This document shows positions 27,553 through 38,552 of a stretch of DNA of 64,000 nt, one piece after another. The translations under genes and the position numbers were made by a program. This DNA is from Saxidomus purpurata (taxonomy: Eukaryota > Mollusca > Bivalvia > Venerida > Veneridae). Position 1 is the stretch's first letter. Each line of letters begins with the position of its first letter. The stretch spans positions 32,787,299 to 32,851,298 of the forward strand of contig JAFMSR010000010.1 in the NCBI GenBank assembly GCA_022818135.1, written 5' to 3'. The notes under the pieces were generated by a model. The model saw nothing but the letters and a program-made list of their open reading frames with translations, did no database searches and was not told the DNA's origin.

Positions 27553-28876
27553 ATTGTGCAAGGATATATACTCAATTCCAGACGAAGTCGACCATTTATA
27601 TAAGAAATCTGTTTTGGGCGAAACAAGAAAAGACCTTTCTGAAACAAAAACGTCCATGGAGAATATAAAAGAAGGTAAGGAACGTCTCTTGACGGACCTG
27701 GAGAAACATAAGAAGAAAGCAACTGACTCTATTACACACTTTAGAAAAGAGATGAAAGTTTTGTTAAAGAAACTTGAAAATGAATCTTTAGACGATTTAG
27801 AGAAAAAATACAGAAAGATAAGAGTGGAATTAGAAGACCATATCAACAAAGCATCAAAGTACATGGATGATCTGCAACAATTGTCTGATAAAGTAAAAAG
27901 GTCTGCTGGAAATAAAGCCAGAGAGTTTGTTTCTGTTAAACTTGCTACGGAAACAATTGATAAAGCAAAAGAAGTACAAGGTCTCCTTGTGAAAGCAGTG
28001 GATGTTGAAGTTTCTTTTACTGCCGATTCAAAACTGAAAACACATTTACAACAATTGAGGTCATTTGGACGTATCAAGTTACCAACCACCGTATATAAAG
28101 TGAACAGGCAGTGTAAAATTAAAGTTAATCAAGAAAAGGATGGCACCACGTGTAACGTTGTTGACACATGTCTCACGCAACACGGCTTTTTACTACTCAC
28201 TGATTTCGCAAACAAAAAACTGAAACGTGCGGATCTTTCCTCAATGCCAATTAAGGATCATCTAGATCTGGAGGCTTCACCTCATGCGAACTGTCAGATA
28301 AGTGAAGATGAAGTCGCAGTAACTCTTGTTAACCAAAAGGTTCAGTTTGTATCAGTAGGAGACAAGATGACAACCACTGAACAATTGCAACTTGATCACG
28401 GCTGTTGGGGTGTGGCCTATAAGGATGGTAAATTGTTTATATCTGATCAGTCCGGTGCAGTATGCATTCATGATATAAACGGTACTATGCTGCACAAATT
28501 CACAACCTACATATCAGGAAATGCAATATTTAGTAACTGTCGACATATCACAATCAGCACCGACGGGAAAAGAATGCACGTAGCCGATTATGACAAAGGT
28601 TTGATTACGCTTGTCATGCAGGGGAATTATGAATCAACATTTAATGACCATGATGTTCCACATCCACAGGGAGTGGGTGTAGATGAGAGAGATAACATAC
28701 TTGTCACGGGATGGGGAGGCTCAAAAATTGTGGAGATCAATAAGTACTCGAATACAAAACTTGGTGAATTCGGGACAGTAAAGAACGGTCATTCGGTTCG
28801 TTTTTATCCACAAGAAAATATGTTAGTAGTAATTATGCGCGGCAGTGATACAGCAGATGTCTATGAACTAATGTGA
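27553..28876 (+). CDS. TRIM-like protein, last exon: coiled coil plus NHL-type beta-propeller (5' exons missing)
   Basis: An uninterrupted frame of 440 codons ends in TGA. It starts at a likely splice acceptor (ttatttatcag before 27553) and not at a methionine; the first residues LCKDIYSIPDEVDH resemble the end of a B-box. Residues 1-140 are rich in Lys/Glu heptads, the coiled-coil segment of tripartite-motif proteins. From about residue 190 come repeated beta-propeller blades with motifs such as LLLTDFANKKLKR, WGVAYKDGKLFISDQSG, HITISTDGKRMHVADYDKG and PQGVGVDERDNILVTGWGG, as in NHL/TRIM2-TRIM71-type proteins of molluscs. RING and B-box exons are not found upstream. They may lie in the 500-N gap, beyond a long intron, or be absent. 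Many relatives are E3 ubiquitin ligases, but without the RING no enzymatic role can be claimed. A possible polyadenylation hexamer aataaa lies at 29194. Confidence 0.8.
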
Positions 28877-29805
28877 GTAAGTGCCAAATTAACTAAAACT
28901 ATCACGGTGAACATTAAGATAAAACAAATTAAGAAGAAATATTGAGTCGTCGATCATAGGTCTTTGCTGACTTTTTGACATGAAGTAATATGTATGACTA
29001 TGACCTTTAAACAAAGATCAGTTACTAATTAATTTCCTACTAAAAAGTTTAATAAGTTGGCACTTACTTGAGCACATTTAGTAATAAGACACTCCGGCAG
29101 ATAGCATAGTTCCACAAAAAGTGCCACATAATGTGATAGATGACTAGTGGTATGAAATTGTTATCTGAACATTTATATTAAAGTGTTTTCAAGAATAAAT
29201 GTAATTAAGGTAATTAAAGCAGCTCGGCTCCCGCTCTACTGTATTGAAAAAAACACCTAATTTGATGGCAGCTAACGTACCTATTTCACTTCCGATTTTC
29301 CTATTGAGAACATAATTGGGCCCTTCTGCTTCAAACTCAAACCCCGTGCTACAGTTAACCAAATTCAAATGTATGACTCATATGAAAGGAATTCAACTCC
29401 ACAGTGGTAAACATAGACCAAGTTTATTACCAATTTTATTCAACAAAGTGACAAACAGAAATGATTATATTTCAAAGGCGAATAGCTTCTGGCCACAATA
29501 AACTTATACGGTATGATATGTAGAGAGTTCAAAATTCGGTACCGACACAAATAATCGCTTGGTTGTGATCCGAAAGTATCCCGCTAACGTTCCGTTTATG
29601 GCACAAAATAACGTCTTGACTCTTTAGAATCCAAATTACCTTACTATGTAATATCAAATTCCGTAAAATGAAACTGTGCGAGCTGAATGTGAACATTTCC
29701 CTCTGTGTTCCATTGAACAAGAAGCACGTGCAACGCGTTCCGTTTTCGCCTAAGATGTCACAAATTTGTATGTTTTTCATAATTTGTTTCAAAAGTTTAT
29801 GTAGT
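28877..29805. other. Intergenic downstream of the TRIM-like exon
   Basis: Probably includes the 3' UTR up to about 29220 (aataaa at 29194-29199). No other feature was recognised. Confidence 0.4.
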
Positions 29806-29807
29806 TT

Positions 29808-30672
29808 TTAGCTCGTCTGATTTTTAAAAAAAAATGACGAGCTATTGTCGCCACTTCATTATTGTCGTCGTCGTTGTCGCCGGCGTTGGTTAAGTTTTGC
29901 GTTTAGGTCACTTACATGGACACTATCAATACCTGTTCACTATCAAATGTACAACAGAATGAAGGAAAGATTTTTACAAGTTACATAACCCTGTCATGTA
30001 TTTTGTCTGGATTATTGCCCCTTCTTGACTTAGAGCGTTTCAAACACACACAATTATTTTTGTAACATTGTACATAATGCAACCAAACTTAGTGTAAAGG
30101 AAGTATTAATTAATACCTTTAATAGGATTGTGTTTTGGGGCTCCTGGGGTCAAGATCACTGTTATTTAAAATAGGAAAACCGTTAATCTTCAGTCACAGT
30201 TGACATAATGTCAACAAATTTTGGTTGTATTTAAGAAGATCGTTAATGGGGTTGTGTTTTGGGGCTCCTGGGGTCAATGTCATTGTAACTATAAATATAA
30301 AATTGTTAATAAATGTATACTTCGATATCTTTAATTACATTTGACATAATGTAAATAAATTATTAAGTGTGTAATACATATAAATACAGACTTTTATTGG
30401 GATTGTGTTTGGGGCTCATGGGGTCAAGGTCAAGTATTTGTCTCTCTAAATATAGAAAAATGGGGAAAATACAATATCTTATGTTGCATTTAAAATTATT
30501 GTGACCAAACTTAGTGTCTACTGTAGTAATTATTTACGAACACCTTTTGTGGGATTGTGTTTCGGGGTTTAGGTCAAGGACACTGTTACTTAAAAATGGT
30601 AATAAATAAATCGTAAAAGGATAAAATCAGACGGGCGTCACGCGCCCGCAGGCGGTGCTCTTGATATATGTG
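29808..30672. mobile_element. Dispersed element with four internal repeats and short inverted ends
   Basis: Left end agctcgtctgattttt, right end read on the other strand cccgtctgatttta, so about 11 bp of terminal inverted similarity. Inside, a block gggattgtgttttggggctc followed by ctggggtcaagg recurs near 30124, 30243, 30401 and 30551. No protein is encoded. Likely a non-autonomous DNA element of a kind frequent in bivalves. Confidence 0.6.
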
Positions 30673-30944
30673 AAATCACTCTTGTCACTTTTTCAGCATG
30701 TATATTTAAAACATACATGCAGATGGCATTTATTAATATAAAAATAATCTTTAAAACGTTGGGCCTATGATATGACCTACATTTGAAGTTAAATGTGTAC
30801 GTTTCCTTATGTGAATTTTAAGAACAGGGACATACCTGCTGGCAACTTTTGTTTGATAAAGTAGTTGTCTGACTGTGAAATAAGAACTTAGACCAGAACA
30901 ATTTCCTATCTTTTGAAAGGGGACATTGTAGGGAGTGTAACCTT

Positions 30945-31060
30945 GAAAAATCCTTCACCCCGAACGGGATTTGAACTAGGGGTTCTCTAGTGTCCTATGC
31001 GGAAACTCTATCACATCGCCATAAAAGCTAGCTCAATGGCAAGGTAGAACAAGTGCCGTT
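30945..31060 (-). mobile_element. tRNA-like SINE head, copy 1
   Basis: On the minus strand it contains ttgagctagcttttatgg and gttcaaatcccgttcggggt, a B-box with flanking acceptor-like sequence. The same arrangement is repeated about 230 bp downstream. Confidence 0.55.
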
Positions 31061-31174
31061 TAATCCGTATTATACATCTACTACATACACTTAAGATTGT
31101 GAATGTCTGTAGGGCGTTCTTAGGGTGCTATCACTTATAAACACTTGGGTTATTTACGTAAGGCGCCAACTGTT

Positions 31175-31285
31175 ACCGTGAAAAATACTTCGAACTCGGG
31201 GCGTCTTGTACTCTAAGCGGACACTCTAACACGCCGCAACAAAAGCTAGCTCAATAGCAAGGAAGTAACAATGGCCACTGTGTGC
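31175..31285 (-). mobile_element. tRNA-like SINE head, copy 2
   Basis: Parallel to 30945-31060: gccgcaacaaaagctagctc with aatagcaaggaag, preceded by cgaactcggggcg. Its B-box is damaged relative to copy 1. Confidence 0.5.
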
Positions 31286-31819
31286 ACTGGATCAGAAACA
31301 TTTCCTTTCTTAAGGGGACAATCAAAGGACGCTGCAGAACATATTAAGTGATATCCTATCCATTGGTCAATAAGAAGAAGCCGTTTAAAGGTTAACGGAC
31401 CATCCACTCGCACCAATAGCTCATCTAGAGCCTTCGGCATATAACGGTCAATGTAGCCATTTTAGTCTGAAATATATCCTAAAACGGTCCTACGCGCATC
31501 CTAAAAAATAAAAAAAAATTCCCGGGGGAGCATGCCCGGACCCCCTAGGACGTCCCGTCCTACATGTACTTTGGCCGCACCACTCTTAAAATGTCGACGA
31601 GGTGCCTGAAATTATTGCACACTGCTTTGTGCACAATACACAATTCATGAAACGGTCAAAGTGACGTTGGTCTTACATGTGTATTTTGGTAAGGTGCAAC
31701 ATGATAGCGCTTTGATGATATATACCACGTGATCATGCTGTCTGTTGTGCGTCATTGGTAACGTCCGACGTCGTTGTTATAGGTAACATTAGCTACGCGT
31801 CAAGCATCAATAAACAAAT
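31286..31819. other. Upstream region of the 182-aa gene
   Basis: No gene seen. A GC-rich patch cccgggggagcatgcccgg with ccccctaggacg after it (31521-31551) stands out against AT-rich surroundings and may be a repeat fragment. The promoter of the next gene should be here, but I see no clear TATA or initiator. Confidence 0.4.
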
Positions 31820-33068
31820 ATGTACTGTACACACGACCAGAGAAATGTTTTTCAAAGTTTAGAGTTCGATCCATGTATTGGACCGTACGTGTCTACCATT
31901 ACACATGACAGGGTATGTACCACAATATTAGTTATCTAACCGTATAACAACATAATGCATAGAAGTGTAACACAGCGCATATAGATCTATATACATTGAC
32001 TACATAAGTATTTTAAATTCGCGGAGAAGACATTTTTTCATGCCAACGACGGAGAATTTAACTTGTAGAATAGATTGCATGTAAATACGTGATTAAAATA
32101 CATTTACATCTTGATGGAAAAATGCGTTAATTAACATTTCTTTCACAGAAATTTGTGCAAGAAGCAAACAGACCATGGATAGAAGTTTATCCATTTTTTA
32201 CCCATAACTGGCACCCTTCAGGAAATAAAACACAATACACGCAGACCTCGCCACAATTCCACCCACAACAAAATTCAGCCAACCAATCATCACCACAACA
32301 ACATTCGTCGGAATATTTCATACCGACGACAACTTCTCCACAACCAAAACCAACCAGTGCCACTCAGCTTTCTCCTAGAACACGTCACTTCGTTCCGGGA
32401 ATGAGTGAAGAAGAATTAGAAGAAAGAGGAAAAGAAGCAGGCTGGTATTCAGGCTGTGAGAGTGAAGAAGTGAGTTTATTCATTTTTATATTTCCGTTTT
32501 CCTCGGAGCGCTGTTTAGTTTATACTTATTTATTTAAGCTCGATTGTGAAGAAAGCTTGCAGCTTATCAAGTCACTCCTGGAAAAATCAGTACTGGTTCC
32601 GTATGAGGTCGTGACCCCAGTGGGGCTCGAACCCACAACCTCCGTGTTTTGGTGTATAATGCTAATACGGAGGTTGCGGGCTCAAATTCTGTCAGCAGAC
32701 CGAGATAATGTGTCCATACACATTCTGACCCAGTTTGGTGACCACTGGATGACAGACTAAGTAGAGAGCTGTCAATGAAATGAACATTCCCACCCGCGCA
32801 TCGTAATTCAAACAGTCACTGAAAAACTATCTTTTAAGCACATGTAATTGAAAAATTTTATTATCCGATAGATGTTTGTTAGGTATAAATGCGATTATTT
32901 ATTTTCAATTCTTGAGTGATTGTCGTTTCAATGTGTAAATGGAGTATGAAATCATTTTTCCTTTTCCATGTTACAGAAGGCCATGTTTGAACTAAGATGT
33001 TGTAAATATTTTGTTTGCATATCTGTACATGTTACCTTCTTAAAATAAAGAATTTATTATTATTATTA

Positions 33069-33103
<35 letters not shown>

Positions 33104-34455
33104 TATTATTATTATTATATTATTCACATTAATACGACCGGTAAATAAGTATGGTGAATCTTCAATTTTTCTTATCTTTTCTTTAAAGAACACTGTATGT
33201 ATAGCACATACACAAGTTATGAAAGAAAAAAAAGATTTCTAAAATGGCAATAATTACAACTTGCAATCATTTCACACAATTGAGGAATTAATGTGCTAAA
33301 TCAGGTGGTAGGGTACGCAGCCCTATCCCAGTTGGGTTACATATACAAATACATGTAGATGTATTTACTTTTCATTGGCTTTTCTTTACAAGAAACCATT
33401 TTTATTACGACTTTTTTAAAAGCATATTTGTGAATATTGTTAATGTAAAATTTGACTTTATATAAGACTTTCTTTACTCTAAGGCCTAAAAAAAAATATG
33501 TTTGTTTCAGGTTTCATGTCCCAAAAAAATAGGGTAGGTAGGTCGGGAATTTTTTTTTTTTTTTTTATTCTCAAACTAACCAAATTCAACATAAATTTGA
33601 ATATATTTATGCTAAAAAATTTTAAAACGCAAAAAAAGTTCTAGGGTCGGGGCAAAAAAATAGGGTAGGTCGGGAAACCTGAAACAAACATATTTTTTTA
33701 CGCCTAATACAGAATGTGTTAAGATTTATTTTTGTGAGAAAAGAAGGCCGGATAGGCGCATGTTTTTCTTCTTCTTTACAATGTATTTTTGTCATGTAGA
33801 GTGACTCGATATTTCAAAAATTCTAAATTACAATGTACTTCATTATGAGCAAAGAACATCAGTTGAAATATTGGTAGATATTGGTAAATAAACATGCATT
33901 CCGATGAAGAATTCGAATTATAGCATTTCTTAATTATTGAAATAAATTGCGACAAGGATCGAATAGTGTGGTGTGCGAGAATCATAGCTGTTGCCCGAGT
34001 CATTTTTAAGTTAGTTTTCACTGTGACTTCGGGGCATTACTTAAAAATCCAGGGTGATGCAACGATGGTAAAAAAAGAATAGTGTTACATAAATGTAAAA
34101 TATATCACAACTTATTCACTTACTTGCAACTCGGTAATTGAATCTAAAGAGAATTCCGCACCTACCTCAGTAATATTATACTAATATGTTCTTGGTTTCT
34201 ACATTGATTAAAGGCCTATGTTGTAATAATGTTCACTCACACTCCTGATGGAATTTGACAGTTCTAGCTAAAAGTCTGTAATAATTATTGTTCAAATTAT
34301 ACAATGATTGTATTTTTCAGGAAGAAGAGGAACCAAACTTTTGGGACTTTTTCCGTAAATTAGCAAAAGATACGGAAGCCAGGATCCAGCAGAGCCAGAG
34401 AGAATACGAGGAAGAATGCGATAATTATTTTGTAGCCAGATTTGCTTTTCACTAA
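31820..34455 (+). CDS. Unrecognised 182-aa protein, three exons (31820-31912, 32149-32469, 34321-34455)
   Basis: Exon 1 opens at an ATG with an in-frame stop three codons upstream and ends at AGG before gtatgt. Exon 2 follows tttcacag and ends GAA before gtgagt. Exon 3 follows atttttcag and ends at TAA. All introns are phase 0 and the joined frame is open: 31 + 107 + 44 codons. Exon 1 carries FQSLEFDPCIGPYVSTITHD. Exon 2 starts ANRPWIEVYPFFTHNW, then a Q/S/T/P-rich low-complexity stretch (about residues 57-112), then MSEEELEERGKEAGWYSG. The junction of exons 2 and 3 makes a run of eight acidic residues out of nine, followed by PNFWDFFRKLAKD and a charged, probably helical C-terminus. No signal peptide or membrane segment. 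An aataaa lies 57 bp after the stop (34512). I do not recognise the family. Open frame continuing past 32469 is intron read-through into a SINE. Confidence 0.72.
32534..32680 (-). mobile_element. tRNA-related SINE-like repeat, copy 2, in intron 2 of the 182-aa gene
   Basis: Matches 3246-3440 through agctcgattgtgaag, ttgcagcttatc and gggctcgaaccc. The minus strand gives gggttcgagccc, a tRNA B-box. A short inverted piece (aacctccgtgttt and aatacggaggtt) follows it. Confidence 0.6.
33046..33123 (+). repeat. (TTA)n microsatellite
   Basis: Imperfect trinucleotide tract of tta/att, about 75 bp, inside intron 2 of the 182-aa gene. Confidence 0.9.
33482..33704. mobile_element. MITE-like element with about 32-bp terminal inverted repeats
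   Basis: The left end reads aggcctaaaaaaaaatatg then tttgtttcaggttt. The right end, reverse-complemented, reads aggcgtaaaaaaatatg then tttgtttcaggttt. Inside, ccctatttttttg-type blocks and agggtaggtcgggaa also occur in inverted orientation. About 223 bp, non-coding, within intron 2 of the 182-aa gene. Confidence 0.8.
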
Positions 34456-34511
34456 ATTTCACCGCAATCATTTCATTTCATCCTGCCAGGTCTAAGATAA
34501 ATGTACAAAAT

Positions 34512-34517
34512 AATAAA
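34512..34517 (+). promoter_or_regulatory. Putative polyadenylation signal AATAAA of the 182-aa gene
   Basis: Canonical hexamer 57 bp after the TAA stop of exon 3. Confidence 0.5.
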
Positions 34518-34729
34518 CACTTCAGTAGATAATTGTGAGCATCACGGTTCTGTCGTAGTGTGAGGGTGGAGCGTCGGTTTCCTAACTCGGTCGCGGGTTC
34601 CGGAATCAAGACGGTGAATTTTGAAAAGGACCTGAACAATTCATTCCCATTTTTCGAAATGTGAACAAAGACAGTAAACAATAGCCAATGAAATCGAACA
34701 GTCACTATAAAAGTAAAATGACCAGAAAA

Positions 34730-35050
34730 TTACCAGTGGTCAATGAAACCTGAACCATGTCGATGAACAGTGGCCAGTAAACCATGGACCAAGTCAGCGA
34801 ACAGTGGTAAATGAAACCTTAAAAAGTAAATTACCAGTGGTCAGTGAAACCTGAACCATGTCAGTGAACAGTGGTCAATGAAACATGAACAATGTCCTTG
34901 AACAGTAGTGAGTGTAACCTGAACCACGATGATGAACAGTGGTCAGTGAAACCTGAATTAAATCAGTGAACAGAAGTCAGTGAAACCTTAACCAAGTCAG
35001 TGAACAGTGGTCGGTGAAACCTGAACAAAGCCAGTGAACAGTGGTCAATG
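34730..35050 (+). repeat. Degenerate minisatellite, about 34-bp unit
   Basis: Variants of cagtgaacagtggtcagtg plus aaacctgaaccaagt repeat about nine times with frequent substitutions. It lies about 270 bp downstream of the 182-aa gene. Confidence 0.85.
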
Positions 35051-35282
35051 CACGAAAACGTGAAAACGATCAAGTAGTCCCGAACATGAACAATATTCTA
35101 AAATCTCCTGAAAAGATAAGATACTAATCTATGGCTTGCTAAGCATTACAGTGTTCTAAATGTTACTTTTCATAAAGCAAGATTGAAAAATTATTGAAAT
35201 GTATGTGAAAACCATATGGATAAAGTATTAAATGTCAGTACTCACAACAGTGCATATAGTTGGTCAATACTTTAATACACCC

Positions 35283-35935
35283 CTTCGAAGAAAGTGGGAT
35301 ATATTGCTTTGCTAATGTATGTCGTTCCGTTGGTAAATCTTTGGTTTCTGATCAGTAACTTATGAAGGTCTTGAGACAGATATCTCAGACATGGATGACA
35401 TTGACAATGGACAGTAGATGAAACCTATTTAGATCACTGGGTCAAAGGTCAAAGTCACTGATCTTGCATTAAAGAACAATTTCCGCTTAATAATTTGAGA
35501 AGGATTTAAACTAGAGGTCTCAATCTTGGTAGGGACATTGGCATGAACAGTCAATTAACCCTATTGAGGTTACTAGGTCCAAGGTCAAGATAACAGTGAC
35601 CTTGCATTTAAAAACGGTTTTGCTCAATAACTTGGGAACGCAATGGCCTAGAGGTCTCAAAGTTGGTAGGGACATTGGTCATGGATAGTAAAGGAAACAT
35701 ATTGAAGTCTCTAGGCCAAATGTCGAGGTCACAGTGACCTTGCATTTAAGAACGGTTTCCACTCAATCATTCGAGAAGGCTTTAACCTAGAGGTCTCAAA
35801 CTTTGTAGGGACATTGTCCATGGTCAGTAAATGAACCCTTTTGATTTTGAAGTCATTTGGTCAAGGTCACCGTGACCTTGCATTTAAAAAACTATTTGAC
35901 AATGTTTCGACCTAAGATCTTGAAACTTGTAAGTC
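35283..35935 (+). mobile_element. Dispersed element with four internal units of about 130-145 bp
   Basis: Each unit has aggtctcaa, tggtagggacattg, an a(a)ggtcaaggtcac block and tgaccttgcatttaa. Units are centred near 35450, 35590, 35740 and 35870. Non-coding. TGACC/GGTCA motifs recur because they are part of the unit. Confidence 0.6.
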
Positions 35936-37530
35936 GTCGCCTGAGATCTGTTTTGTTCTATGTCCATTTTTTCGAAAAATGAGATATGTACACTGTTGAA
36001 TTGGTGATGACATGTTCTATCTCCCTGCCAAGTTCATTTAGTTCTTTACTAGCCCATTTAGAGATCCGACAGAATTATTGGATCGATTGAATTTATTCAA
36101 TCGTATCCAAAGTTAACAGAGTATTTCAGACCCTTACGGCCGAACTCTTAACACAAATTTTTGTCGAATACGACCGAAAAGTAGTTCTATATATTCAATG
36201 AAATAAAAAGAATTGCTATGCATTAAATTATTCTGTTTTCATTAAGATATATTGATGAATAAATGTAAAACATTAAAAATTACTAAAAATAAATGAGGTA
36301 TCTGTTCTGTATAAAACTATTTTCCTACGCGGTTTTGATCACAACAGTTTTCAAGTACGACCGGAGACACTTAAAGACAACTAGTCAGGCCGAATAATGT
36401 GTCTTATATCCGATATTGTGTTTGTGATCATAAACTATGGGAACATCGTAATACGTTATGAAGCCACTAGGTACTCTTGAATGTTAAATTACAAAACTCG
36501 GATTTCGACATAAAAAACAACGATTCTTTTGTAACTTGGCAACGCCTCTATCATCAAAAGTGCTCGGCCTGACTAGTTGTCATTTCGTGTCTAAAAGATA
36601 GGCCGAAACACTAGTCTAAAAATACGCCTTTATGCGTTTAGGTATAAAACTGAAACTTATCAGCAAATTAACTTTACAGAGGCACTTGTAAATGGTACGA
36701 AAATGTCCGCATTTTGCCGAAGTCGGTTCGTACCTGGGTACGAATAACTAAGAAATCACATAGATCTACATGTCTTAAATACGATTTTTAAATGTAGATA
36801 GAAATGCAATAATCTAAAGGGAAAATCAAATTCATTTCTCTGGATCATGCTGTCATTTACAAAGAACAGAAATTAACTCGATATAAATACAAATAGGACT
36901 TATTGTATTGTAACTAAAACTTTCAAACTTTACCATGATTCTTTTGCTACACTAAATTTTGGCGGGTACATTCATACATAGTATCATTATTATAATCACC
37001 ATCATCATCATCATTATTACTTGTTACGAAATACTACTAGAGTCTAGTATATGTTAAATATGAAAGATTATAGCCTGCTATTAAAACATTCAGTTGTTGT
37101 TTTAGACAAGTTTTGAAAATTTAAAACAGCAATAATTGACCTTCGACGCGCGAAAATGTACCTTCGGACATTTGTTACATAATTCGACAATAGTTGGTTA
37201 ATTACCCCATTAAACTTACATTTTTTGTCACCCTCTTTAAATGCAAACCCACTGTTAAAAACTGATAGCGTCTATATTTTCCTCAACAGAAACATACTAT
37301 TTGCGTCAAAATCTTCCAACACCATTACTATGGCAACAGCGATTTGAAATGATTCTCTATTTTATTTTGGCTATACCCTATGAAAAAAGGCATATCGTGG
37401 AAAGAAGATATGAAATAGTTTACCAGATTTGATATACATTGAAAGAGCATATAATGTTGCATCTAAAAATAAATGATGCTGTTAGGAAATGATTACCGGA
37501 ATAGTTTACTGCCCATGTAAATTGAAGTGA
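35936..37530. other. Intergenic with one clear inverted repeat
   Basis: gacaactagtcaggccga at 36376-36393 is exactly reverse-complemented at 36564-36581, and flanking aagacac/gtgtct bases match in part, suggesting an old inverted-repeat element. An (ATC)n tract lies near 36996-37019. No gene was seen. Confidence 0.5.
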
Positions 37531-37534
37531 GTTT

Positions 37535-38083
37535 TGACGTCAAATTGTGGTATGTGACGTCATTTTTAAAGTGAATTCTAGCATAAAATGTGCTGTTATT
37601 GCCCATTTTGCCGGTGTTTTAACAGGAGAAAAAACGTGTGTTAACGGGGAGATTCACGCGCCGTTATAACCCGTTTTCATTTATGCGCAGTACAGGGCCA
37701 TTGTAAACAATGGACCTGTCTCCCAAGTCTTACATCATGTTAGGCGTCAACAGTGCCGGGTTTAAAAACCGCTGGTGACGTCATAAATGTGACGTAAACA
37801 ACACGGACGTTGTCCCGCGCATTATTGAACGTCGTACCAGTAAGAGCGTTTCATTTTTTTTTATGATTGTTTATGTTATTTATGCTAGAATAGCGCTAAC
37901 GAACATTTTTACGTGTTATAACACCTGCAGAAACCCTCGGGATATGTTGGTGCCCTCGCCCTAACGGGCTCGGGCACCAACCATCCCTCGGGATTCTGCA
38001 GATGTTATAACACGAAAAAACGTGCGTTAACCCTACACAATTATTCACTTTAAAATGACGTCACATACCACAATTTGACGTCA
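37535..38083. mobile_element. Foldback/MITE element with about 40-bp terminal inverted repeats carrying CRE palindromes
   Basis: The left end tgacgtcaaattgtggtatg, then tgacgtcatttttaaagtgaat, is matched in inverse at 38044-38083. Five exact TGACGTCA sites lie in it (37535, 37555, 37776, 38056, 38076), four of them in the terminal repeats. It contains a second large hairpin (37894-38036). About 549 bp, no coding frame. Target duplication not clear. Confidence 0.85.
37894..38036. repeat. Long internal hairpin
   Basis: Arms begin ctaacgaacatttttacgtg then ttataacacctgcag, and return as ctgcagatgttataacacg then aaaaaacgtgcgttaa. The tip is gccctaacgggc between ggtgccc and gggcacc. About 65-70 bp per arm with some mismatches. 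Confidence 0.85.
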
Positions 38084-38552
38084 TGTATACTTTTTCAAAA
38101 TGTTGTACTTTTGTATGTACTTGACATAGGTAACTGAAAATTTCCAATATTGATATTGAAATATTGTTTGTTCAAAATATGCAAGAAAGCTAGTTTCAAA
38201 GTATTTTGTCCGAAGGCCCATTTTCCTGTGTTGCTGGTCGGGCCATGGTAGAAAGGCTGGTAATAATAGACCCGGTATATTGCAATTCGCAGTATTTTGG
38301 AAGCACTCACGGAGCTAGTTAATGTTAGCTGCATGTACTTGTTCTACAATAGGTATAAAGTGAATCAATTTATATCAAAAGATTGATTTATCAATTTTAA
38401 GCTTTTCTTTGAAAAACAAGAGAGCCAGTGTCATAACCTTCTTGATGTCAGTCGGCACTGTCGTCTTGAATCTGATAAAGCTTTCTTAAAATTCACTTTC
38501 TCAGTAACAATTAAAGCCTTGAAACTTCAGACAATTGCTTGGTATCATACAA

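Noticed and set aside
27538..28089. 183-aa frame on the minus strand
   Set aside because: Antisense shadow of the TRIM-like exon, which has clear family motifs on the plus strand.
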